The notes under the pieces were generated by a model. The model saw only the letters and a list, made by a program, of their open reading frames with translations. It made no database searches and was not told the origin of the DNA. Positions 54,787 to 61,677 of a DNA stretch of 64,000 bases are shown one piece after another (position 1 is the stretch's first letter; every line of letters begins with the position of its first letter). Location: contig DYNZ01000001.1 in assembly GCA_020720805.1 (NCBI GenBank), positions 104,553 through 168,552 of the forward strand, in the 5' to 3' direction. Origin of the DNA: Leptospira biflexa. Its GTDB lineage: Bacteria > Spirochaetota > DYNZ01. A program made the translations under genes and the position numbers.

Positions 54787-55630
54787 CGCTCTGAGCGCAG
54801 CGAAAGCCGAAATGGTGATAGGGCTTATTCAGGGCAAAATGAGGACGTCGATTATGACCAAGGGCGTAGCTGCCTGGCCACCACCATGAACCCCCGCGTA
54901 CAACCTTTTTCACATGACCTGGACAGTTTAGGGCGCCTTGGCAGGGTCCTTTTGGATCTTTGCCCTGGCAATCCGCACCGCAGGCTTTATAGGATGGACT
55001 ATACCAGTCATGAACCCACTCCCAGGAGTTTCCGGCTATATCATACAAACCGTAGCGGAAAGATGGTTTGGAACCTACATTCCAAGTAATACCTGTACCG
55101 CAGCCTCGCTTCCCTTTTTCCAGGATGATCGAATTTTTACAGGTGGCAGGGTCATTACCCCAAGGAAAGAGCTCTCCTTTTTCACCCCGGGCAGCTTTTT
55201 CCCACTCCGCTTCGCTAGGCAATCGCTTGCCGCGCCATTTGCAGTAGTCGAAGGCATGGTACCAGTTCAATCCCATTTTGGGACGTTGCGGCAGTCTGTA
55301 ACCGCCACCGTAGTTTGTGCGCGCATTTTTGCAACCGCCAGCTTTTACGCACTCTTCGTATTGAGAGTAGGTTACTTCATATTTGTCCATAAGAAAGGTG
55401 CTTAGAGTGACGGTGGATTGAGGGCTTTCGTCATACGACTTTCTTCTGCTATCCTCGTCAATGGTAAGACGGTTGCTTCCCCTGATAAACGGCCCTCCAG
55501 GTATGCAGGCCATATCCCCAGGTACGGAAATAGCGCTGCATGGAACAAACTCTTCGTTCGCAGACCTTGAGATCAGATGGGATGCGAAAACCAGAGTAGC
55601 GCCTGCCAGGAAAAGATGTTTAAATCTCAT
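54773..55630 (-). CDS. Secreted SUMF1/FGE-fold protein without the FGE cysteines
   Basis: 285 residues. A signal peptide (HLFLAGATLVFASHLISRS) precedes a formylglycine-generating-enzyme-type domain: MACIPGGPFIRGS, FLMDKYEVTYSQYEEC, GLNWYHAFDYCKWRGKRLPSEAEWEKAARG, LYDIAGNSWEWVHDW and RGGSWWWPGSYALGHNRRP, ending FGFRCA. In catalytic FGE the region after G-G-S holds the two active Cys; here it is WWWPGSYALG. The protein is therefore likely a binding or structural member. Many other cysteines (CGADCQGKDPKGPCQ) suggest periplasmic disulfides. It is 5 bp after the gene at 55636-56724 and cotranscribed. Confidence 0.85.
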   Translation of the reverse strand: MRFKHLFLAGATLVFASHLISRSANEEFVPCSAISVPGDMACIPGGPFIRGSNRLTIDEDSRRKSYDESPQSTVTLSTFLMDKYEVTYSQYEECVKAGGCKNARTNYGGGYRLPQRPKMGLNWYHAFDYCKWRGKRLPSEAEWEKAARGEKGELFPWGNDPATCKNSIILEKGKRGCGTGITWNVGSKPSFRYGLYDIAGNSWEWVHDWYSPSYKACGADCQGKDPKGPCQGALNCPGHVKKVVRGGSWWWPGSYALGHNRRPHFALNKPYHHFGFRCAQSVTSP

Positions 55631-55635
55631 ACTAT

Positions 55636-56724
55636 TTACCTTTTGACAGGCTTAGGTTGGGGTTTCTTTTTTCCAAACCAGTAATTCAACTCTCCTGTAT
55701 ATTTGCTGAAACCTAATTTCAGATCAACAGCGGAGTATTTTAAGAATTCTATAACGCTCGTTTTTTCTGGTTTTTCAAAGGCAGAAGCCATACTTTGTAG
55801 GGGCATCACGTTGTAATGAAAACCACGATCATTGGAATGGTGTGATTCTGGCGCCCAGGGGTAGATCCATTTGAAAATGGAAACTGTCCGAATTACCTGT
55901 GAACTCTGATCGATTGGCATAGATTTGATGCTGTTCTGAAAATTGGCGCGGTAGGGTCGGAAGGGAAAATACTCCTCCGCGTTGGAGAAATAGAGAACCC
56001 GGATTTTGATGCCCATATCTTGAGCGGTTTTGGCGATAGTTTGAAAGGTTGTCGGGCCGTTGAGATCTCCGCCCAGGGCGCGGATTCTTCCCTGTAGCGC
56101 AAGTTTTCGCATATACTGGTAAAGTGATTCATCTGTGAGCCAGGTGTGATACTTGACTCTTTTTGTGACGCTCTGGATAACCCTCTGGCGGTTGAGGAAA
56201 AATGGTCTTGCTTTGTACCATGTTCCCAGGATAAATTGAGACTGGTATGGAGGTAATGCCTTAAATTCTTCTTTTAAGATTTGCATTGCCTTGACCCTGT
56301 TCTGCCATTGCCATAGATCAATAAATTCTTTTGGGTTTTCAGCCTTTTTGAGAAAGGTGATGTGGATTTTATTAACAGCAACAACAATGCGGGTAAAATC
56401 CATTAACCAGACCCATTCTGCTTTTGCCCATGCCGCAAGGGTAAAGTTTTGCGTTGAGCCAACACCGACATAGCCGCCGCCGACATTTTCAATATGTTTT
56501 TGAAATATATCAAGTCTGTCTTCGTTGGAAATGGTTGTACCGCCGTAGTCCCATTTGGTTGGCTTAAGATTTTCTTCAGCGCTTTTTTGGAACAAAGAAA
56601 GTTTTTTTTGAAATTCTTCCTGGTCTTTTATTTCGAGGTTAGGAAAATTTTTTTCCTGAGCGGTTGCTGGCTGGATAAAAAGTAATCCGGCCAGGAAAAA
56701 AAAGAGGCTTAATTTTTTTATCAT
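55636..56724 (-). CDS. Secreted protein resembling the LIC_10091 family
   Basis: About 362 residues from ATG 56724 with GGAG upstream; the longer frame to 56868 is unlikely. The signal peptide is KKLSLFFFLAGLLFIQPATAQ. The body has GGGYVGVGSTQNFTLAAWAK, AEWVWLMDFTRIVVAVN, ALGGDLNGPTTFQTIAKTAQ and IRVLYFSNAEEYFPF. This order looks like a Rossmann-type fold similar to methyltransferases. I recall such proteins from Leptospira (LIC_10091 family) and myxobacteria. Export of a methyltransferase-like fold is odd, so the function is open. It heads a two-gene unit with the SUMF1-like gene. Confidence 0.65.
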   Translation of the reverse strand: MIKKLSLFFFLAGLLFIQPATAQEKNFPNLEIKDQEEFQKKLSLFQKSAEENLKPTKWDYGGTTISNEDRLDIFQKHIENVGGGYVGVGSTQNFTLAAWAKAEWVWLMDFTRIVVAVNKIHITFLKKAENPKEFIDLWQWQNRVKAMQILKEEFKALPPYQSQFILGTWYKARPFFLNRQRVIQSVTKRVKYHTWLTDESLYQYMRKLALQGRIRALGGDLNGPTTFQTIAKTAQDMGIKIRVLYFSNAEEYFPFRPYRANFQNSIKSMPIDQSSQVIRTVSIFKWIYPWAPESHHSNDRGFHYNVMPLQSMASAFEKPEKTSVIEFLKYSAVDLKLGFSKYTGELNYWFGKKKPQPKPVKR

Positions 56725-57136
56725 ACGTAACTCCGGGGATCCGAATATTTTTATATATAAAATTATTGCTGAAATCATCTGGTTTTTTTCGTGGCATCTC
56801 CCAGGAAGCGCTATCCTATTGGGAGAAAATACCAGTACATGAGAATAGGAAAAAATGCGCAAGGACAATTAGTGAATTCATCCGACGGGAAAGCAAATTT
56901 GTTGCGCTGCTTTTTTTGTTGCATTTTACGCCATAGAAATGGGAAAAATCTATAGCGAATTAGGAATTCCATATTCTGGTATATAACTGCTGAATTTTAC
57001 GCTTGAGCGAAATTCGGCATGCTTCGTTCCTTGCAAACCTTTCCAATGCTTTTGCGGGGGTAGATTTGTTTTGCTGCGGCGATGCCATGAGGAAAACCAT
57101 TATTTTCCGGTATAGATTTTTAGTGAGGCCAATTTT
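56725..57136. other. Divergent 412 bp gap holding a repeat copy
   Basis: No supported gene. The right half is copy B of the intergenic repeat (56944-57121), which ends 15 bp before the cyclase start. GGAATTCCATATTCTGGTATATA near 56965-56987 resembles the repeat end in the same orientation, so a second partial copy may be nested here. A GGAG before 56724 is the ribosome binding site of the minus-strand gene. The cyclase has only a weak GTGAGG upstream. Confidence 0.45.
56944..57121 (+). repeat. Intergenic repeat, copy B
   Basis: 178 bp bounded by a perfect 11-bp inverted pair, AAAAATCTATA (56944-56954) and TATAGATTTTT (57111-57121). The block 57079-57099 (GCGATGCCATG, then AGGAAAACCA) matches copy A at 20 of 21 positions, and CGGTATA (57108-57114) follows as in A. 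GCATGCTTCG to TTGCAAA at 57017-57037 matches the reverse complement of copy A 18953-18973 at 18 of 21. Confidence 0.6.
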
Positions 57137-58582
57137 ATGATGCAGAAGCAGGGACATGTTCCCTTTTTATTAAGACTTCCTGTGCGCATAAGCTATATAA
57201 CCTTCGTGCTGCTTTTTTTAGGTTTTGGCATTACCATAGGTTTCTTCTTTTTCCGCCAAAACAATACCATCCTCCAGAGCAAAGAGCGGGCGATCCAGCA
57301 GGAAGCGGACATTCTGTATACGGCAATTAAAAACAATATGCTGGCCGGCGAGGCGCCAATTGCAATGAACCTGTTTCGAGATTTTACACGGGGTAATTTT
57401 GCCTCAGATATCTCTCTTTTTCGACGCGACCAGGTTCCGGCTTTTTCCGATAACGAGACCATTCTGACGGTAAATCGGAATATTCGAAGGGCGAAATTTG
57501 AAGCGCGGGACAACCCGGCAAAGAAAGCTCCTGTGGCTGATGCGAATATTGGCAATGCCGCAAAGGAGAGCCGCGATATCCTGTTGCGGAAGACCGAGGA
57601 GGCGCCGCGCTACCTTTTTGTTTATAAACCTCTGGTGAATCAGCCGCGATGTTCCGCCTGTCACGGTACGGATCATGCTATTCGAGGAGTGATTCGCATT
57701 GCTGCGCCAGTGGATGACATTTTCGCTGATATGCGCCAGAATACCATCATTTCTGTGGCTATCTACATCGGGATTGTGGTACTTCTCGCTTTTGCTTTGC
57801 TTGTTTTTATACGCAGGGTCGTCATCTTGCGGGTTTTGACAATAGGCGAGGTGGTTCATGACGTGGGCCAGGGCAACTTTGATGCGAAATTAATGGTCAA
57901 GTCAAGAGACGAGATAGGCAACCTTTCGAATCAGATTAACCAGATGACTGAAGGTCTGCGCGAAAGGTTTAACCTGGTAAAATTTGTTTCCAAATCCACT
58001 CTGGCACATGTTAAATCACGCAACGAGGTTGTGCTGGGAGGAATACGAAAAAAATTAACTGTTTTGTTTACAGATGTGCGTGGCTTTACAGATTACAGTG
58101 AAAGCCACGATCCAGAAGAGGTGATCAATCAATTAAATACGATAATGAATATCCAGGCGGAGAAAGTCCATGAATTTCAGGGAGATATCGATAAATATGT
58201 CGGCGATGAGATGATGGCTGTGTTCGAGGGTGAACGCATGGTCAGTCGCGCTGTGCATGCCGCAGTAAAGATTATGGCAAAAATGAAGGCTTACAATAGC
58301 AACTCGCCAGAGCCGCTGCAGATTGGTTGCGGCATCAATACCGGAGAGATGATCTCGGGCAATATGGGTTCGCGGGAGCGGGCAGACCATACCGTTATTG
58401 GTGACGCTGTAAATATTGGAGCCCGTTTATGCTCGATGGCGAATGCCAATGTGATACTTCTATCCGAGGAGAGTTACCGTGAGGTTGCTTCTGAGGTCGA
58501 GGTGAAAGAGCATGGAGCAGTTCAATTAAAGGGAAAGAAAAAGACAATTCAGGTTTACGCTATCAGGAGGTTATTGCGATGA
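57137..58582 (+). CDS. Membrane adenylate cyclase with periplasmic c-type haem motif
   Basis: 481 residues. TM1 is at about 18-39 and TM2 at about 202-224, enclosing a sensor domain with a single haem-attachment site C172-S-A-C-H176 (PRCSACHGTDHA). A HAMP segment follows (RDEIGNLSNQINQMTEGLRE). The class III cyclase domain has metal-binding Asp residues in LTVLFTDVRGFTD and IDKYVGDEMMAVF. The Lys in DKYVGD and the Asp in HTVIGDAVNIGARL point to ATP rather than GTP as substrate. Haem redox state or a gas ligand may control cAMP output. It overlaps the next gene by four bases (ATGA). Confidence 0.88.
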   Translation: MMQKQGHVPFLLRLPVRISYITFVLLFLGFGITIGFFFFRQNNTILQSKERAIQQEADILYTAIKNNMLAGEAPIAMNLFRDFTRGNFASDISLFRRDQVPAFSDNETILTVNRNIRRAKFEARDNPAKKAPVADANIGNAAKESRDILLRKTEEAPRYLFVYKPLVNQPRCSACHGTDHAIRGVIRIAAPVDDIFADMRQNTIISVAIYIGIVVLLAFALLVFIRRVVILRVLTIGEVVHDVGQGNFDAKLMVKSRDEIGNLSNQINQMTEGLRERFNLVKFVSKSTLAHVKSRNEVVLGGIRKKLTVLFTDVRGFTDYSESHDPEEVINQLNTIMNIQAEKVHEFQGDIDKYVGDEMMAVFEGERMVSRAVHAAVKIMAKMKAYNSNSPEPLQIGCGINTGEMISGNMGSRERADHTVIGDAVNIGARLCSMANANVILLSEESYREVASEVEVKEHGAVQLKGKKKTIQVYAIRRLLR

Positions 58583-59115
58583 AAAAAAGATTTCTGTTTT
58601 TATTGGTTTCATCTATGATAGCCATTTTTATAGGCACTGGATGCCAGAGACAGACAGAGGAGTTGTTGTCGAAAAATGAGATTCAGGATTTCTTAAAATG
58701 GAAACTTTTAACCCCTGATGGAGTGGATATCGAAGTACCAGGACATGGAAAGAAGATTCGATATATCTATGCTAACCAGGTCTCATTTCAAAAAACAGGA
58801 GGAACAAAAGGCGACTCTTATGAGGCACCTCAGGGCGCTATCCTGGTCAAGGCTGTTTATTCGGATCGTAATGCGTCTGGCAAGGAAAAGCCAAGCTTAA
58901 CTATTATGAAAAAAAACAGCAACCATGTACTATCGCAAAAGGGGTGGCTTTACTTTACCATGATGCCAGGTGAAAAGCCTTTGCTTGTACAGGGACGGAA
59001 ATGCATAGGGTGCCATGAGGCTGCAAATGAGAAACACCCCTATTTTGACAGAAATGTGAACGACTCTTTTCGTGACTATCTATTCGTTCCTATGCATCAA
59101 TATGTCCAGCGTTGA
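58579..59115 (+). CDS. Haem-c lipoprotein, cytochrome P460-like
   Basis: 178 residues. The signal peptide ends IFIGTGC, a lipobox with Cys22. Near the C-terminus is one haem-attachment motif, CIGCHEAANEKHPYFD. The layout matches cytochrome P460-like domains: a GAILVKAVY strand, LTIMKKN, GWLYFTMMPG, then C-x-x-C-H. It lies outside the inner membrane and its start overlaps the cyclase stop, so the two are made together. It may present electrons or a small molecule to the cyclase sensor, or be its own redox enzyme. Which one cannot be told from sequence. Confidence 0.75.
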   Translation: MKKRFLFLLVSSMIAIFIGTGCQRQTEELLSKNEIQDFLKWKLLTPDGVDIEVPGHGKKIRYIYANQVSFQKTGGTKGDSYEAPQGAILVKAVYSDRNASGKEKPSLTIMKKNSNHVLSQKGWLYFTMMPGEKPLLVQGRKCIGCHEAANEKHPYFDRNVNDSFRDYLFVPMHQYVQR

Positions 59116-59129
59116 TTGCCGTAGGCGCT

Positions 59130-59663
59130 TCAAGAGAGCCGAAAAACCATGTGAAAGAGGATTGTGATCTCCTCTTCGGGCAGGGGTTCGGGAAATGCCC
59201 GAAACGGCAGCGCCCTGCGAACGGCCGCTGTGGCCTCTTTGTTAAAACCGGAAAAGCGGCTGGGTCGGACTATCTCCAATTTTTTTATTCGGCCGCTTCG
59301 CTCCAGGGTTAATTGAACCGTAACTTTATCCTCTTTGTTAAACCGCTTTTCATATTCGGGATAGCGTTTCACCCTTTCAATTTGTGCCACTAGCTCTTGC
59401 AAGTAGAGCATTTTTAAGGATTGAACATCTGCTGCGGAACTATCGTTTTCCTGAGATGTTGTTTTTTGGCTTTTCGTTTGCGGGGAGACTGGCTTTGCCG
59501 GTGGTACCAGAAAATTTTTCATCTCGATGGTGTGGCGTTGTTTTACTTTTGGCATGGTTGTGCTGCTGAAATTGGCCATGAGCAGAAACGACGAGAGGAT
59601 CGAGATAAAGACGAGAAACGGAAAAAATAATTTTCCCTCAAGGGCATATTTGATAAACTTCAT
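59130..59663 (-). CDS. tonB: TonB-type energy transducer
   Basis: 177 residues. One N-terminal span (FFPFLVFISILSSFLLM) is followed by a short Pro-containing linker (VPPAKPVSPQTK) and a TonB C-terminal domain: VTVQLTLERSGRIKKLEIVR, FNKEATAAVRRALPFRAFPEP and ITILFHMVF. It couples the ExbB/ExbD motor to the outer-membrane receptor. It is 15 bp downstream of exbD in the same operon. The linker is short for TonB, which may reflect a thin periplasm or use with one dedicated receptor. Confidence 0.88.
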   Translation of the reverse strand: MKFIKYALEGKLFFPFLVFISILSSFLLMANFSSTTMPKVKQRHTIEMKNFLVPPAKPVSPQTKSQKTTSQENDSSAADVQSLKMLYLQELVAQIERVKRYPEYEKRFNKEDKVTVQLTLERSGRIKKLEIVRPSRFSGFNKEATAAVRRALPFRAFPEPLPEEEITILFHMVFRLS

Positions 59664-59678
59664 GAAATGCCTCTTCGG

Positions 59679-60071
59679 TTACTTGCCATGCTCGATAGAA
59701 AAGGAAGCGGCTCCTGATTGTTTCGCCAGATCCATGAGTGTAACAAATATTTTGAAAGGTATATCCTGATCTCCTCGGAACAAAATGTCTGTTTTATTTT
59801 TAGCCAGCATCTCAGAGCGTAGAGCAGCCTGGTAATTTTCCAGAGTAACCAGCTTTTCATTGATGGCAATTGAGCCATCCTTTGTCGCTGATACCACGAT
59901 CTCCATTTTTTTTAGCTTATCTTCTGTCTGCGCTTTCGGTAAACTGAGCTGTAGGATTGGTTTGATGAAGTCAGTGCTAATCAAAAAAAAGATCAGAAGC
60001 AGAAAGACGATATCAATCAGAGGCGCAACGGAGATTGGCTGCATTGCTATTTTTTTTCTTTGAATGGCCAT
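59679..60071 (-). CDS. exbD: ExbD-family proton channel subunit
   Basis: 130 residues. The single N-terminal span has the functionally required Asp in APLIDIVFLLLIFF. A periplasmic domain follows (LSLPKAQTEDKL; VVSATKDGSIAIN; DILFRGDQDIPF). It forms the proton-driven motor with ExbB. It lies 2 bp after exbB and 15 bp before tonB. Confidence 0.92.
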   Translation of the reverse strand: MAIQRKKIAMQPISVAPLIDIVFLLLIFFLISTDFIKPILQLSLPKAQTEDKLKKMEIVVSATKDGSIAINEKLVTLENYQAALRSEMLAKNKTDILFRGDQDIPFKIFVTLMDLAKQSGAASFSIEHGK

Positions 60072-60073
60072 TT

Positions 60074-60763
60074 TTATTTCTCTTGATTGGCTTGTTGTAG
60101 GTAAAATTTTTCACTGAGATGCTGGATTGTAAAATTCATATACTCCACTTTTCGAGCTGAAAGTCTTTCAAAAAAATCAAACGCCACATAAGCCGGTACA
60201 GCAACTATCAAGCCAAAGGCGGTTGTCAACATCGCTTCGTAGATACCACCGGCAAGTTGGTTGATGTCCACGGCGCCGCCAATAGCGGAGATTTTTTGAA
60301 ATGCCTTGATCAGGCCGGTAACTGTACCCAGAAGGCCTATCAGGGGGACAATGTTAGCAATTGTCGCGAGGATGCGAATATACTGATCCATTTGTGTAAT
60401 CAGTTTTGTGGAATGACGCTGGATTGCCTCTTCGCGGCTGGCTGTGGGGTGGTGAATGTATTGCAGATAGTCCTTACCTATCTTATAAAACGGGCTGTTT
60501 ATGTAGAAAAAATTTTTTAATTTCCAGATAAGAGAAGAGAGTTTGTCCCCTCCCTGGTTCTTTGGAAATGCTAATAGAACTTCACTCAGGTTCTTACTGT
60601 TTTGAATGGTCTTGACAAGATGTTTCTCGAAGGTAGCAAAAGGATAGGCGATCATGGAAAAATAGATAGACCGCTCGAAAATAATGACAACCTCGAGTAA
60701 AAGTCCGATAAAAATAAACCACATTAATTCTCCACCCTTATAAAAAAGGTCAATGATGTCCAT
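60074..60763 (-). CDS. exbB: ExbB/TolQ/MotA-family proton channel subunit
   Basis: 229 residues with three spans. The first is LMWFIFIGLLLEVVIIFERS. The conserved cytoplasmic-to-membrane block is IRILATIANIVPLIGLLGTVTGLIKAF, and GGIYEAMLTTAFGLIVAVPAYVAFDFF follows. Both are typical ExbB signatures; the second contains the channel Thr residues. The adjacency of exbD and tonB favours ExbB over TolQ. Confidence 0.93.
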   Translation of the reverse strand: MDIIDLFYKGGELMWFIFIGLLLEVVIIFERSIYFSMIAYPFATFEKHLVKTIQNSKNLSEVLLAFPKNQGGDKLSSLIWKLKNFFYINSPFYKIGKDYLQYIHHPTASREEAIQRHSTKLITQMDQYIRILATIANIVPLIGLLGTVTGLIKAFQKISAIGGAVDINQLAGGIYEAMLTTAFGLIVAVPAYVAFDFFERLSARKVEYMNFTIQHLSEKFYLQQANQEK

Positions 60764-60792
60764 GGATAATCCTTTCTAAATGAAAAATATTG

Positions 60793-61557
60793 TTATTGAT
60801 TTTGTTTTAGTTTATCAAAAAATTTTTCTGGCGACCCGCTGAAAAAAAGCCTTTTGTTATGATAAAAAAATATAGCCGGCGTAAATATTCCATTGTGCAG
60901 AGCTTCTCGATGCAACTTTTGAAACATTTTAGATGCTGGATTGCCAGGATGCATTAGGTCAATTTCCCTTATTTTGAAAGATGGGTATATTTTTGTTAGG
61001 TCTAGCAACTGCTTTCGATATTGGCTACAGCTTGAGCACCAGGGTGCGGTAAAAAAAATCAAGGTATCGCTCTTTTCAACGAGAATGGTATCTATGGAAA
61101 AGGAACCTCCTTTTGTGATGAGAAGATAGGGTTTGGTTACAAAGCGGAGAAAATCGGGTTGGACTAAGAAAAAAGATTCCACCTCTTCCGGCATTCTTTC
61201 TCTGAGAATCTGAAAGTCTGAAGCAATCTGATTGTACACCCTTTCATGGAAACGGAATTGTGAATTCAATGTCATCGCTAAAAGGGGCTTAGCCAACAGC
61301 CAGGACTCCCTTTGTCTGTTTTTAAGTAGTGCTAATACCTTACGCATATTGTCCCTGCACTCGATCTCATTGTAGCCGTAGAGCAAATGATGATATACTG
61401 CGAGTTGGAAGATTATGATTAAAGTAAGTGAAATTTTCATAACAACAGTTTTGCCTGTATATAATAGAATAATTTTTATTTTGCCTGGCATTTGTCGCCA
61501 GAAATTCTTTATTTCGAAAAGCATTGCTTCCATTTGAAGGTACTGTCTATTTAGCAT
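60793..61557 (-). CDS. Membrane-anchored thioredoxin-fold protein
   Basis: About 254 residues from ATG 61557; ATG 61437 is an alternative start giving a simple signal anchor. A long hydrophobic segment (IKIILLYTGKTVV, then LTLIIIFQLAVYHHLL) anchors it, with the rest outside. The C-terminal thioredoxin domain has TLIFFTAPWCSSCSQYRKQL, an active C-S-S-C pair, and a cis-Pro candidate in IFTPAIFFYHNK. It is likely a periplasmic oxidoreductase for disulfides in the TonB system or its receptor, whose plug has a Cys-x-x-Cys pair. It is the first gene of the exbB-exbD-tonB operon, 29 bp ahead of exbB. Confidence 0.72.
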   Translation of the reverse strand: MLNRQYLQMEAMLFEIKNFWRQMPGKIKIILLYTGKTVVMKISLTLIIIFQLAVYHHLLYGYNEIECRDNMRKVLALLKNRQRESWLLAKPLLAMTLNSQFRFHERVYNQIASDFQILRERMPEEVESFFLVQPDFLRFVTKPYLLITKGGSFSIDTILVEKSDTLIFFTAPWCSSCSQYRKQLLDLTKIYPSFKIREIDLMHPGNPASKMFQKLHREALHNGIFTPAIFFYHNKRLFFSGSPEKFFDKLKQNQ

Positions 61558-61577
61558 GGTAAAAATACAAGCCAAAT

Positions 61578-61594
61578 TTGATACTGGGTATCAA
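61578..61594. promoter_or_regulatory. Perfect inverted repeat, possible operator
   Basis: TTGATAC-TGG-GTATCAA: a 7-bp perfect dyad with a 3-bp centre, between the divergent thioredoxin-exb operon and the TonB receptor. It is too short for a terminator and has operator-like symmetry. No regulator can be named. Confidence 0.4.
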
Positions 61595-61640
61595 TTTAGT
61601 TTAAAAAACAAATTTTATGTTGACGTTGTTTTTATGTTTT

Positions 61641-61659
61641 GAGAATTAATCTCATTATT
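61641..61659 (+). promoter_or_regulatory. Fur-box-like site upstream of the TonB receptor
   Basis: GAGAATTAATCTCATTATT agrees with the 19-bp Fur consensus (GATAATGATAATCATTATC) at 13 positions. It ends 18 bp before the receptor start, and a TTGACG at 61620-61625 could be the -35 box. Iron repression of the receptor is inferred. Confidence 0.45.
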
Positions 61660-61677
61660 ATTTTTAGGAGTAGCAGA

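Noticed and set aside
56725-56868. Extended start of the secreted LIC_10091-like protein
   Set aside because: It would bury the signal peptide behind 48 residues; ATG 56724 has GGAG and begins the signal peptide.
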